NCBI GenBank assembly: GCA_013350335.1
Contig: CM023540.1
Coordinates: 44,871,222-44,935,221 of the forward strand
From: Chimonanthus salicifolius
Lineage: Eukaryota > Streptophyta > Magnoliopsida > Laurales > Calycanthaceae
Direction of reading: 5' to 3'
DNA: 64,000 nucleotides
Part shown: piece by piece, positions 27,601-36,056 of the stretch
How the letters are laid out: every line of letters starts with the position of its first letter
Position numbering within the stretch: the stretch's first letter is position 1
Translations under genes and position numbers: made by a program
Notes under the pieces: generated by a model
Told to the model about the DNA's origin: nothing
What the model saw: only the letters and a program-made list of their open reading frames with translations
The model's database searches: none

Positions 27601-30600
27601 ATCCTTGCGTTTTTTTTCCCTTTCTATATTATTGTCATTTGATTGTGTTTCTGCAGTTGATGGCAAATGTGTATGAAGTTGTAATTCAACTGGATCTTGG
27701 TTGTTTAAAATGAGTTGTCTCCACTTTTAGTCATGGACTAATATCATAATATTAATGGAGTGGCAATCCTAATGCCTGGTTCTGTGACCTTTTGTTGTGT
27801 TATTTGGTTTTGTGATTCTCCATTGAACACCATCTGACTCCATATCAGACATTCTATGCTGGTGTTAAGTTTCTTAATTCACCTCTTTTTATATTAGTAG
27901 ATTCTGAATGTGAGGCAGCTCTTCTGTTAGGATATACTAGGATATACTGCAAAATTTCACTGTGGTGCAGCTTCAATTTTCTTTTTAAATGATATGGTCA
28001 ATCCTCTTCTGTTCTACATGTTTTTTTTGTCCAAGCATTTGTTGATTTATCGTCATAATAATTTAGTAGTAGAACCACTCATTTTCTAATTTGTGAGTGA
28101 GCGGAGAAACATATAGTAGAATTACTATTAATGTTTTGTTTACCTTTTCCTTTGGCAGATTCCAGTATTTGATGGAGAAACTCCTGGTGAAGGTCAGTAG
28201 ACATGGTACCCTTTTGTCAGCACACTTTGCACTATGGAGAAAATTATTTTATATAACTTAAACGAAAGCAAATCTTTATATGACTTGCATCTTTTTAGTT
28301 TCTCAGAGTGGTTATTATGCTTATGTGATTTTAATACTGAAAACCAGTTGATGAAATTTTCTGGATTCCTTCGACCATCAAAGTCTATATTGGAAGATAA
28401 AAAATTATTGTATTTCTTTGTTACTTACACAATCAAATTTTTTTTAGATTATCATCAGTGGTATTCCTCTTCTCAAAACCATCTGCAATTGCATCTTTAA
28501 TGTCCTGAACCCAGGCTCTGAAAAACAGACAACCAATCGTATGTATGTAAGCAGGCAAACCCTGAACAAGGCCGGCCCTGAGATTTCAGGGGCCCTAGGC
28601 GAGTTTTTAAGATGGGGCCTTTATATACTCATAAAAAATAAAATCATATAATTTTTTTTACAATGTGTGAAACTAAATAAAATATCATAATTAAATTTAT
28701 AACAAAGTATTATTTAAAATTTATTCTTATTTTGAGATGCAAAATTACTAATTAAATTACTATATTTAAGTTTTTTTAATATTTATTTTTCAATAGATAA
28801 GATAGCTAATTTATTCAATATTTCTTGTGACATTATAGACCGAAGATAAGATTTTATCAGTTTTAACTTTGAAAAACTTATTTCTGCATAGGTAACTGTA
28901 ATTGGTATAATCAATATTATTTTATAAGCAATTCATGCATTTGGAAAACAACAATTCATTCTTTATATAGTTTGGCAATTCATTCTTTTGGTACTGCATC
29001 TTTTATCATATGAAGTGTGACACTAATGCAAATTCTCATTTGAAACGAAGATATTATTATTATTTTCATTTTTCATTTTTTTTTGTATTTTAAAAAAAAA
29101 TAAAAAATAAAAAATTATCTTAATTATAATGATTTATACTTGTATATTAATTCTAATAAAATCTACATTGATCAAATGAATAAAGCTATGTTTTTTCCTC
29201 TCTTTAAATTTTAAAAGCTTTAAATTATTTTTAATTCAAAATTATCAACTCAATATAGATTTCTCTTTCTCTTTATTTAGATGATAGATATATTTTAAAA
29301 GAGTCTTTATTAATTAATTTTTTTTTTTTTTTATTATTATTAAACTCAATAAAATGAGAATTATAATAATTATTATTATGATTATTAGTATCATTATTTT
29401 ATTTTTTTAAGAAATCTACGCTTTAAATTGAGTAGAAAAATTATCAATATATAAATTTTAAATTTTGAGTGTTTTAAATTTGAAATAGTTAAAAGTAGTC
29501 AAATGATTTCAAGTAGTATTAATTTAAATTATTGTTATTTTTCATTATTATTATTAAATAACTTGATAAAAAAAATTACTATTATTAACACAGTCCGGAT
29601 TTGATCCTGCGCCTGTATTTGTAAAGGGAGAATTCTAACCAACCGGACAAGAATGTATGTGTGCTTTAAATTATACATTAATAACTATTTAACATATAGT
29701 AAAGAAGCTTATGGACTTGGGGGCCCTTTTTATTTGGGGGCCCTAGGCGACCGCCTACTTCGCCTATAGCCAGGGCCGGCCCTGACCCTGAACAGCTTAT
29801 GTTCTCTCAGGACCTTTTTAATGGTCTTTACTGACCAAAAAAAGAAAGAAGAAAAAACTTTAATGGTGCTTTATATCACATTATAAGGTATTACTTTTAT
29901 CATCACCCTAAAATTGTTGAAACTCATAAAAGTGAAGGTTTTCCATTTCTTTTGAGGTTGTTACAGAACTACACTGTTCAAAACGTTAGAATCTATACCT
30001 TGTAAAAATGAAACTATTAAAAGGAAAAGAACCCCTCTATTAATATATTTTGACCATCATACCGTCTAGGGTTCAGGCCATATTGGTAGCCACAGTTTCT
30101 GACTTTCAGCTTCCAAAAGCATGATCTGAAACCTTGGATTGAAATGAACTAGTTTTTGTATGAGGTATTCTTGAGAGATGCTTGCTTTTGGAGTCCATGC
30201 CATCTGTAGTCTTTGTGGATTCTTACCACCTTTGGCAGTGCAAGGGGTCAACAACCAATTTTGTTGGATCACTTCCATGGTTGTTTCCTGCCCATTGAAT
30301 GTCACGACCCTCAAGGAACAATTCTTCATGATAAAACCAATTTTTGACAATTTTATGATAAACTTGTAGTCCTTAGGCGCTCAAAATTGATATTTGCACT
30401 AGAAAGTGCATCAGTTTGTCATTAGTGAAGACGATAACACTTTTGTTTGTTTGTGTGAGAGAGATTTTGGTTAATTGCTTTTCATGTTTTCACCATTTTT
30501 TTCTTATGTATCTTTACCAGAAATAAATGTGTTTTTGTTCAATTGCTTTGCATGTCTTCACCATTAGTTTTCTTATCTATGCCAAAAATTAAAGGACAAA

Positions 30601-30981
30601 ATTGAAGAAGTGTGTCATTACTTTGCAGAAGTTAGTGAGGAAGAAGAGAACAATACTGAAGCATCAAAGAGAACAATGAAAAAGGGAGCAGCAAGTAATG
30701 CAAGTTCAAAGAAAAGGAAGGAGTCGAAAGATTCTTCAGAATCTGAAGATCCTGAAGATAGTGATGGAAGTGAAGAGGATGCAAATGGTCAGGCTGAGGT
30801 CAAAAGAACACATCGGGGTGGTAAGGCTTCTAGTAGGGGCCGTGGTAAGGCCTCTAAAAAGGTTGCAACTGAGGAGGAAAAGGGCTCTGGACGTAGCCGC
30901 GGGCGCCCTAGAGTTGGTGAGAAAAACTCTGGTGGGCGAGGTCGTGGAAAATCTGGGTCGAGGGGTAAGACAGGAAAGTGA
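3539..30981 (+). CDS. RCC2: RCC2/TD-60-like RCC1-repeat protein, 5' end missing
   Basis: Fifteen exons join in one frame: 3539-3600, 3662-3729, 6170-6291, 11352-11457, 11612-11663, 11744-11861, 11955-11985, 23974-23997, 24164-24288, 26415-26496, 27000-27122, 27229-27282, 27363-27432, 28159-28192, 30629-30981 (stop TGA). All junctions are GT-AG and every phase matches, giving 473 residues after the split first codon. RCC1 blades are visible through repeated GQLG/G-x-LG-H and W-G motifs: [78 protein letters not shown]. The order and blade sequences match animal RCC2 (TD-60), a centromere/Rho-Ral-linked seven-bladed propeller, and its land-plant homologues, whose function is poorly known. The N-terminal ~55 residues (first exon, start codon) are not found in 1-3538 and presumably lie upstream. 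The introns hold most of the transposons listed here. The gene looks intact. Confidence 0.93.
3826..3853 (+). repeat. (CT)n microsatellite
   Basis: An uninterrupted run of CT dinucleotides lies in the second visible intron of the RCC2-like gene. A second CT run lies at 6618-6646 in the next intron. Confidence 0.95.
3945..5805 (-). mobile_element. Decayed RTE-type LINE, split by a hAT insertion
   Basis: On the minus strand, 5805-5287 followed by 4280-3945 reads as the C-terminal part of an RTE-like reverse transcriptase. Recognisable pieces include [10 protein letters not shown], then GVLCNRR, then (after the interruption) APIDDKFK...R-x-KGKPLK. Several stops and frameshifts show it is dead. 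The 3' end has an ATGATGATGA-type tail region typical of these elements. Positions 4281-5286 are a later hAT insertion. A related + strand remnant lies at 24720-25340. It sits antisense in an RCC2-like intron. Confidence 0.75.
4281..5286. mobile_element. hAT-like non-autonomous element with exact 8-bp target duplication
   Basis: The termini CAAGGTTGTC...GACAACCTTG flank a 1006-bp AT-rich segment, with ATTTTAAA duplicated exactly at 4273-4280 and 5287-5294. Subterminal regions carry many short GATTCG/CGATTCAC motifs in both orientations, as is common for transposase-binding subtermini. No transposase is visible. It interrupts an RTE LINE, whose reading continues on the far side, so this insertion is the younger event. 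Confidence 0.88.
6311..6446 (+). mobile_element. LINE 3'-end fragment with A-rich tail
   Basis: The stretch TTTGCATTTGCAATCC...TGCTTTCTATTAATG...A-rich tail matches the 3' ends of the L1-like pieces at 2375-2441 and 44105-44166. It starts only about 20 nt after the donor site of the exon ending at 6291. The 5' boundary and target duplication are not clear. Confidence 0.5.
7293..7459 (+). mobile_element. tRNA-derived SINE (Au-SINE-like) with 14-bp target duplication
   Basis: A pol III A box (TAGCTCAGTTGG) near 7313 and a B-box-like GGTTTGACTCC near 7347 are followed by a non-tRNA body with GGGATTAGTCTCACC. A short A-rich tail ends the element. The direct repeat GACTGATACAACTA is exact at 7279-7292 and 7460-7473. 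The body matches the interrupted minus-strand copy at 52593-53080 and the fragment at 36769-36860. It lies in sense orientation in an RCC2-like intron. Confidence 0.88.
8300..9876 (-). mobile_element. Non-coding LTR retroelement, copy A (left LTR truncated)
   Basis: The right LTR, 9639-9876, runs TGTTGAAAAT...CAACA. Minus-strand sequence right beside it, TGGTATCGAGCTAG, resembles the initiator-Met tRNA primer site. The left LTR keeps only about its last 55-70 bp (to 8368). It is followed inside by a polypurine tract seen as CCCCCCTA at 8369-8376. The interior has no gag or pol. Positions 8937-9360 match 44348-44765 of element B over about 420 bp, so both belong to one non-autonomous family. 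It is antisense to the RCC2-like gene. Confidence 0.72.
9877..11351. other. Intron sequence without a recognised element
   Basis: This is the remainder of the intron ending at the acceptor TTTCTGCAG|AATTT (exon starts 11352). The only marked feature is a run of about 15 G preceded by a T run at 10438-10461, a simple homopolymer pair prone to sequencing error. No coding or RNA signal was seen. Confidence 0.6.
12300..13990. other. Intron sequence, pyrimidine-rich, unassigned
   Basis: This lies between the exon ending at 11985 and the copia element at 13995. Its middle (13200-13650) is a long CT-rich, TTC-rich stretch. The open frames are compositional and show no recognisable domain. It may be older repeat debris; I could not identify termini. 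Confidence 0.4.
13995..14216 (-). repeat. 3' LTR of the minus-strand copia element
   Basis: This 222-bp copy aligns along its length with 17877-18110. Shared blocks include GTACACATGTATATATAG and AATCATT/AATTATACCTAATGACAT-type sequence. The pair differs by several substitutions and small gaps, so the insertion is not recent. Confidence 0.88.
14240..15800 (-). pseudogene. Copia pol remnant: reverse transcriptase and RNase H
   Basis: Minus-strand fragments in order: the RT N-terminal block ([16 protein letters not shown], then GCKWVFTLK and YKARL) around 15500-15700; [12 protein letters not shown] near 15270; the catalytic YVDDIVIT box at about 15121-15165 in a shifted frame; the RNase H block FCDNQAA near 14450; and the terminal DQLVDMLTK near 14310. 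Frame changes between blocks show the polyprotein is broken. Confidence 0.85.
16120..17190 (-). pseudogene. Copia gag and protease remnant
   Basis: Minus-strand gag begins near 17187 with a MAFSNSS start region. It continues with a retroelement gag core ([13 protein letters not shown], about 16780) and a zinc-knuckle-like CYKLHGRPP end near 16345. The protease active-site motif DYGATDHM is at 16120-16143, with Y replacing the usual S/T after the catalytic D. Frameshifts separate these blocks. Confidence 0.8.
17877..18110 (-). repeat. 5' LTR of the minus-strand copia element
   Basis: This 234-bp LTR begins TGTTGAAAAG and ends TTACAACA. It is about 12 bp longer than its partner because of a TGTTTCTTATAT-like insertion. 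The adjacent minus-strand TGGTATCAAT matches the first bases of the initiator-Met tRNA primer site. Confidence 0.88.
18116..19911. other. Intron sequence, no recognised element
   Basis: This is the stretch between the copia element and the hAT-like element at 19920. Short open frames exist but none shows a domain, and composition is ordinary for this intron. I see no paired termini. Confidence 0.45.
19920..20384. mobile_element. hAT-like MITE, CAATGTTATCAGAA termini, exact 8-bp duplication
   Basis: Terminal inverted repeats CAATGTTATCAGAA...TTCTGATAACATTG bound 465 bp. CTTTGAAC is exact at 19912-19919 and 20385-20392. Many ACCGGTTC/GAACCG motifs crowd both ends, and the centre is AT-rich. 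No coding capacity. The window's first 122 bases end in the same terminus. Confidence 0.9.
20959..21449. mobile_element. Fold-back (long inverted repeat) element
   Basis: The arms 20959-21190 and 21214-21449 are near-perfect inverted copies over about 230 bp, with a loop of only 23 nt. The middle of each arm includes AAACCTCCCACAACTACAAA and its complement. TGCAT flanks both sides (20954-20958 and 21450-21454), a plausible 5-bp target duplication. There is no ORF of note. Transcription across it, which the host intron implies, would give a long RNA hairpin. Confidence 0.85.
21891..22358. mobile_element. Degenerate TAGGGGTGCAA-type element
   Basis: The right end TTGCACCCCTA (to 22358) is the exact terminus of the 359-1318 family. 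The left end TAGGGCAACAACTTGG is a decayed match. GGGCCCGAGTT/GAGCCCAACT-type subterminal motifs fit the family. The flanks do not form a convincing 8-bp duplication, so the left boundary is uncertain. Confidence 0.5.
22429..23862. mobile_element. hAT-like element, about 1.4 kb, near-exact 8-bp duplication
   Basis: The left end CAATGTTTTAAAAACC and the right end (inverted) CAGTGTTACGAAACCGG are similar. The flanks GTACTGTT (22421-22428) and GTACTGTC (23863-23870) match at 7 of 8. The subtermini carry GGTTCAACCG/CGGTTGAACC motifs like those at 19920-20384. The interior is AT-rich and non-coding. It ends 111 bp upstream of the 24-nt microexon. Confidence 0.75.
23974..23997 (+). CDS. RCC2: 24-nt microexon of the RCC2-like gene
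   Basis: Together with its neighbours this microexon supplies WGFGGYGR, the most conserved stretch of the RCC2 propeller. The acceptor is TTTCAG|GTGGGG and the donor is GGAAG|GTGGGG. The phases (1 nt in, 2 nt out) fit the 31-nt exon at 11955-11985 upstream and 24164-24288 downstream. The upstream intron is 11,988 nt and the downstream one 166 nt. Confidence 0.92.
24720..25340 (+). mobile_element. RTE-type LINE remnant, plus strand
   Basis: Broken frames read [21 protein letters not shown] and then [18 protein letters not shown] followed by [11 protein letters not shown]. This is the C-terminal region of RTE-like reverse transcriptases and is homologous to the minus-strand remnant at 3945-5805. 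There are many stops. It lies in the intron between 24288 and 26415. Confidence 0.75.
25400..26414. other. Intron sequence, no recognised element
   Basis: An internal near-repeat occurs: CATCTTCTATATGGATTCCAA at about 26086 and 26237 with related surroundings, suggesting a short local duplication of some 150 bp. Nothing else was identified before the acceptor CTTTCAG at 26414. Confidence 0.5.
28567..29784 (-). mobile_element. hAT element remnant, CAGGGCCGGCCCTG termini, exact 8-bp duplication
   Basis: The termini CAAGGCCGGCCCTG and CAGGGCCGGCCCTG are themselves palindromic. ACCCTGAA is exact at 28559-28566 and 29785-29792. GGGGCCCTAGGCGA occurs near both ends. The 1218-bp interior is very AT-rich and retains a decayed hAT dimerisation domain on the minus strand (28788-28947). 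A tRNA-like stretch, also minus strand, lies near 29590-29650 with B-box-like GGATCAAATCC. It sits in the last intron of the RCC2-like gene. Confidence 0.9.
28788..28947 (-). pseudogene. Remnant of hAT transposase C-terminal dimerisation domain
   Basis: One minus-strand frame reads about 50 codons with a single stop: [19 protein letters not shown] then [18 protein letters not shown]. This matches the hAT dimerisation signature (A-E-R-x-F-S-x-L-K...R-x-x-M) of the TTF-type zinc finger/hAT proteins. The usual R after A-E is I here. The upstream transposase is not preserved, so this is a relic. Confidence 0.85.
30629..30981 (+). CDS. RCC2: Last exon of the RCC2-like gene: acidic, basic and AT-hook tail
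   Basis: This exon supplies 117 codons plus the stop. It encodes an acidic start (EVSEEEENN), a nuclear-localisation-like [10 protein letters not shown], a serine/acid block ([17 protein letters not shown]) and then an Arg/Gly/Lys-rich end. That end contains an AT-hook-like core RSRGRPRVG and several GRGR/GRGK repeats. Animal RCC2 carries its basic extension at the N-terminus, whereas here it is C-terminal. The acceptor is CTTTGCAG|AAGTT. The Met at 30610 is inside the intron and is not a start. Confidence 0.92.
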
Positions 30982-31400
30982 TGGTTTTCCCTATTCGTCT
31001 CAAATTTTGTTGCTTAAGAAGTCCTGATCATCATTTGTAGTACTGGATTGTTTCTTTGCTGGCTACTAATCTCATTATTGAACGCCTTGGCTTTTGTCAT
31101 ACCAAGCTTTAGGGGAGGAGGAATGAGGAGGGCCAAAGCTCATAGGAATTGTTTTCTTATTCACATGGGAAAATTTATAGATGACGATTTTTTTTAATTT
31201 AAAAAAAATGTTGAGAGGGCTTTTCTCACATTTGTTGTTTTGTTTCATCAAGCAGCTCCTTTTGTTGCAATCGATTGTTCTTAGTCTTCTTAGTCATTAT
31301 GGTTCTATGATGAGAATGAACATGGATGCGACATTTACATGCTTTCTCTCGCACTCTCTTGGGCTTGGGATTTTGTGTTGGTCCCCTCAATGGTTCTCGA
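30982..31400 (+). other. Presumed 3' UTR of the RCC2-like gene
   Basis: This follows the stop codon with ordinary T-rich sequence and no recognised element before the dispersed repeat beginning near 31405. I see no decisive poly(A) signal. Confidence 0.4.
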
Positions 31401-31404
31401 GATA

Positions 31405-31660
31405 TTAGTGGCGATTGATAATATTGAGATATTTTCAGATTCTCATATTTTTTCAGGAAATTAATGGAAAAATCTCACAAAAATATAATATTTAAAAATA
31501 ATAAAAATATAATAAATTAACGTTTTAATAAGAAATTTATTGGGATATTATTACAATATTACCATTTATTGTGTTTATATTGAGAATTTATTGGGAATTT
31601 AGATAAATATCAGGATATCAAGTCTATTGGTATTCTGCTGATAGAAAGCGCATCAATGAA
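31405..31660. repeat. Dispersed AT-rich repeat, shared with 61849-62262 and 62600-62945
   Basis: Shared blocks include GATAATATTGAGATATTTTC, TTAATGGAAAAATCTCAC and AAATATAATATTTAAAAA. All three copies are non-coding. The copy at 61849 has inverted CATTGTTACAAAT-like ends, suggesting a hAT-like MITE family. Confidence 0.6.
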
Positions 31661-31880
31661 ATGTTGATAATTTTCAATCTAAGGCTATAGTTTTCAGCCT
31701 TAGGCATAGAACCAGTAAGATGGTAATATTTAATGTAGTGACACTTTGACTGTTAATATTTAGAGTTAACCATTTTTGGTTAACCTGATATTCCAATCTC
31801 CAGCATTGGTCCCTTTTCAACCAATCCATTTTCATAGTACAAGGCAGGTCCTCCAAAAAGACCTTAATTAATCGCATTGA

Positions 31881-32582
31881 CGGGGGTTTAAAAATCGGTT
31901 TTGATACATATCGGCTATATCGTCCAATATCATTCTCTGTCATCTGATTTATTTTTCAATTTTTATTTTTTTTCAAAAGAATCTAAAAAAATTATAGAAA
32001 ATGCAGAAAATCATGGACTTATTGGCTGTGTAATTTTTTCATTAAATATCGGTTTATATGTTCAAATGTTATTTTGAAGTTACAACATTGGGATTTTCCA
32101 AAATTATCAATAAAATTATGAAAAAATTAAAAAAATAGATTGTAGAAAATGGAATGTGTGGCTCTTTATTTAAATGTTCAAATTACTGTTAAAATTGTTA
32201 GGTTTATGGAGCCTGATTTTCAAATGTTTATTGGTGATTCCCATCCCCACAGACCTCGTTGTTTGGGGTCGATTTTCTCAAAGCCACTTTGGTTTTTTGT
32301 CCAAACCATACTTTTTCCTCCAAAACCATTTTGGTTTCTCGCCCAAACCATAGTTTTTTTTTCCAAAACCATTTTGGTTTGCCGCCCAAAACCAACTGAT
32401 GTTGGACTGAGATATTGCCCAATATCGGCCGGATAAGATCAGTTTTTTTTTTTAAAAAAAAAAAAAATCCAAATTGGCCGATTTTGAAAATATCGGCCAA
32501 TATTTTCGATTTTTAAATTGTACGATACATATCAGGTTCAAAAACTCGAGATGTATCGTATCGGCCGATATTTTCACCTCTG
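31881..32582. mobile_element. hAT-like element with ATCGGCCGATA motifs
   Basis: The ends CGGGGGTTTAAAAATCGG and, inverted, CAGAGGTGAAAATATCGG bound 702 bp. The flanks CGCATTGA (31873-31880) and CTCATTGA (32583-32590) match at 7 of 8. GATACATATCGGC and its complement repeat near both ends. An internal CCAAACCATTTTGGTTT motif recurs three times (about 32280-32390). Confidence 0.7.
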
Positions 32583-33225
32583 CTCATTGAGGATCTTAGT
32601 AGATGGGAAATGTTTGCATTGGCTAGTGCTTTCAGATTGTTTTAATTGTACTTAAATCATCCATAAAACTGGACCCAATAAGCTTAAGAAGGTCGTGCTT
32701 TGATTATATTTGGGTGTGAAATACAAAATGATAGTCAAATAAGTGCTGCTCTTTTATTTGCACTTCACAATTCTCTTAAATCATGACTGGAATTTTTTAT
32801 CAAACACAATCGTCTCTTGTGTTTGGGCCTGTAATTTTCAGGGATCTCTCAAAACAACCATCAACACCCGATGTGAAATTCGGGTAACGGTTTTGGTGCG
32901 CGACCCACCGTCGTTTTGCATAATGGGGGAGGGGAATGACGATATTTGACCGATATGAACTGGTTTCTCCCAGGAGTGGATCTGCTAGGAGGGTATCAAA
33001 TATGGCTTTCATTTTTCATTATATTTGGGATTTTTATGCAATCATAATACATCCAACTATAGGCCTATTGTGGAAATTAGTTGAGCAAAGAAGAAAGAAA
33101 AAAAGAAATCCAAGAAGACAATCTCTTTTAACAATTGATTTTGGAGGAGGTTGGCGTCAAGTCAAGCCAATATGCATTAGAATAAGGTTGATACTCATGG
33201 TGAAGCTGATGCATTGATGTATAAT

Positions 33226-33324
33226 TCGGGGGTCAGGTCAGGTCGGATTCAGAAAGTTTTGATACGAATTAGATTGAATTTATTAGAACCCGACTTGACC
33301 AAATCCGTCAGAGTTTCAGCCCTA
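33226..33324. mobile_element. 99-bp MITE of the TAGGGCTGAAA type
   Basis: The right end GTTTCAGCCCTA and a weaker left end TCGGGGGTCAGG lie inside TGTATAAT (33218-33225) and TGTATAAC (33325-33332). The interior has GGTCAGGTCGG and CCCGACTTGACC, inverted to each other. This is an extreme internal deletion of the family seen at 52662 and 60132. Confidence 0.7.
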
Positions 33325-33497
33325 TGTATAACCTTATTCGAAGCTGATTCTTGGACTTATGGATGAGACTATGAGAGAAATATATATGATTAGTACTTTA
33401 CTAATCTCTGAGAGCCTTACAGGGGAAGCTTTAGTGGACTATTTTCTATTTCCCTTAGCCACAAAGTCCAGAGGCACCCACTTTATGCGCTTGACAA

Positions 33498-34428
33498 TAA
33501 TAAATCAGGGGTTAAAAACTAGCTTACCTATACAGACTTTTTTTTTTTAAAGAAAAATACAGAAAAATATTAGAAAAAAAGTAACAACCTAATGGAAGCA
33601 TATTTTTGTTAGAAAAATGGCCCTTTTCATAAAATATTAAACCTTGAGAGCCATAAGGTACATTCTAGAAATTTAAAAAACGTTAAAAAATTTTAGAAAA
33701 TAGAAAATCAATATGAGAAAATATCTAATATGAAATTCATTTTCTCTAATATCTTAGAATGAAATGTTTCTTCTATTACAATTCGTTAACTCTGGTAAAA
33801 AAATCTGAATTTCATAAAAAAATTAAAGAATCATATAAATACACTAAAAATTATATCCATGCCCTTTCATCTAATTCCATAAGAATTTGTATAACATTTC
33901 TTTAAATTTTTTCCACAATGAGAGTTACCTTAGAAAAACTGGATTTCACTAATTTTTCAAAAAAAAATTAGAAAATCACAAAAATGCCTTACGAACTAAT
34001 ATCAATCATATTAAGACATCTTCATTCAATTTCATAAATTCTCAATATCTATTCATTAAATTATTTTCTCAAAAAAATTTAAAATCAAGATTATCTTATG
34101 GCAAAGAAATTAAAAATTTGATTAAAAAATGGAAAAAAAGAAGTTTGAATACACATTTACCTTTCACACTTAAAAGAGTTACTTATAAACCTTTTAGGAC
34201 ATACCCAAACCAAATTCATACCAAAAAACGTCAAAAGGAAAAACAATTAAAACAATTGAAGTCGATAATGTCATAACAGCTGATACAGACAGATATGATA
34301 TATCCTCTCTAACGGCTTGTATCGGTCGAGTTTATTATTATACAAACGACACAATACATATTGACGAAATTGTCTTAGCATATATAAAATTAATATGTAT
34401 TGACCAATACATGGATTTTTCACCTCTA
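33498..34428. mobile_element. Probable hAT-like element
   Basis: CTTGACAA is exact at 33490-33497 and 34429-34436. The right end, inverted, TAGAGGTGAAAAATCC resembles GGGGTTAAAAAC near the left end, but about 8 extra bases precede the latter. The interior is AT-rich and non-coding, and CACCTCTA matches the terminus of the 31881-32582 element. Confidence 0.6.
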
Positions 34429-34436
34429 CTTGACAA

Positions 34437-34980
34437 TGGTAAAACAAATTCACAAAATTTTGTCCAAAATTTTCTATTTTTAAACGATAATGTAAAAAGT
34501 ATCATTCAAATTTAATCCTAAAATACATTTTCTATTTATTAGTCAAAATTTTCACAAGTTTTTCCATTTTTAGACAATAAGATATAAAAAGGTAGACTTG
34601 CCAACTCACTAAATCGTCTTAAAATCACTGTTTTTTTTTTAACAAAAAAAGCTTTTAACAAATTTGAAGAAATTTTACTTTTATTATTAATATAAAAACA
34701 AATCATGGTCAAAATTCATAAAAAAATTCTCCCACTTCAATTAAATTAGCAAGAGAAGCGCATTAAAACCCTCGAAGTCCATCTGCATCAGACGAAGTTA
34801 GGCCTTAATCTACAATTAATTGTTTAATGTCAAAACATCAAATGCTATCAGACGATATTATTTTCATTCTACTCCCGGTATTTAAGTAATACTTTTCTGT
34901 TAGAATTTAACAAATTATTTACATAGAGTAATTGATTTTCAAGACATTAACTCGTCATTTTTAAGTATTGCAACTTTTAA
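34437..34980. other. AT-rich intergenic sequence, nothing recognised
   Basis: Poly-A and poly-T rich sequence between the two convergent genes. No termini, RNA gene or reading frame of note. Confidence 0.5.
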
Positions 34981-35165
34981 TTTTTTTTTTTTTATTAATA
35001 CGAGGTATCTAAGCTTCTTAGAGCATCTTACTCATCCTTAAGGCAAGGCATGTACAAACTTCTCTATTTACATAAACGGGATAAAACTACGAAAAGTGAC
35101 CCTTACACATTGAGAGTTACTTGAACCCAAACACCTCACAATTTAGGAGAATTGTTGACTGTCAC
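34981..35165 (-). mobile_element. SINE copy, minus strand (family of 58411-58600)
   Basis: A T-run at the left (a poly-A tail on the minus strand) is followed by the complement of the ...GTACATG...AGATGCTC...TTAG...3' body shared with 54001-54200, 57491-57697 and 58411-58600. It is diverged, and no clear target duplication was found. Confidence 0.55.
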
Positions 35166-35337
35166 GGCAACCCACGAAATTGTTAGGGTTCATAGAGCTC
35201 TGTGTAACACCAAAAATGCAATATGCGCATTTTCAAAATTCAAACCAAACACCAACACTAATTCAATCCTTTTAACCAAGGAAACAAGCCACTATATCGT
35301 GAAGTAAGTCTTTTCCACTACCAGATGGCAGCCACTT

Positions 35338-35473
35338 AGGTTTATAAAGTATTAATAAAGTCATTGATGTTTTTTATAATAAGTGACATAGGACTTGTAT
35401 TTTTTTAGGTTTATAAAGTATTAATAAAGTCATTGATGTTTTTTTATAATAAGAGAGATAGGATTTGTATTTT
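35338..35473 (+). repeat. 68-bp tandem duplication
   Basis: Two copies begin TAGGTTTATAAAGTATTAAT at 35338 and 35406 and differ at only a few positions. They lie in the intergenic region about 0.6 kb from the 3' end of the TLDc gene. Confidence 0.9.
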
Positions 35474-35562
35474 TTTTTTCACTTATTATCACAGTAAAAA
35501 AGTATAGTGGTGTCCCTTTCTATTAAAAATTCACTGCTGTCACTATCAATTCCCGATTTCTA

Positions 35563-35729
35563 CATAGGTATAGCTTAACTGGTTGCCTCCTGTCTCAGAA
35601 AGCGGGAGGTTGTGGATTCAAACCCCATGGCCTAATCTTGATGTGCCTTAAGGGTAGTAGACTCACCTGTGAGAATTTTACGCTGAGTATCCTACAATTT
35701 CCCACATATAAATTAAAAAAAAAAAATCA
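35563..35729 (+). mobile_element. tRNA-derived SINE, second family
   Basis: An A-box-like TAGCTTAACTGGTTG and a B-box-like GTGGATTCAAACCCC are followed by a body and an A12 tail. The flanks CGATTTCTA (35554-35562) and CGATTTCCA (35730-35738) form a 9-bp duplication with one mismatch. It lies downstream of both host genes. Confidence 0.75.
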
Positions 35730-36056
35730 CGATTTCCATCTGAATTTGAATAACAAAAATGCATCATTTCCCTCCAGATAACTAGCAAGTAGAATATTCT
35801 CAGTGGAAAGTCGGACACTGATTCTGGAATGGAATCATAACAGATACTAAAGGGAAACAGGCCTTAACAGTTGAATAAAAATGCCTCATCATATAATACA
35901 TCTTTACGTTTATATTACAATTGTACAATTTCACATTTTTATAGGATTTGGCATCACCATTAGGGCAGGTGAGGGACATTTACCGATGGTATATTTCATA
36001 CAGTGATGGGTGTCAAAAACTATGAGAAGAAAGTTGGTTTGCACAATAGATCATGT

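Noticed and set aside
29590..29650. Second tRNA-like sequence (minus strand)
   Set aside because: It shows A/B-box resemblance only, inside a decayed hAT element. It is too diverged for a functional tRNA.
30610..30628. Met codon as a start for a separate basic protein
   Set aside because: It precedes the splice acceptor CTTTGCAG. The exon continues the RCC2-like frame from 28192.
34981..35165. Exact target duplication for this SINE copy
   Set aside because: No convincing direct repeat flanks it. The assignment rests on sequence similarity to the other copies only.
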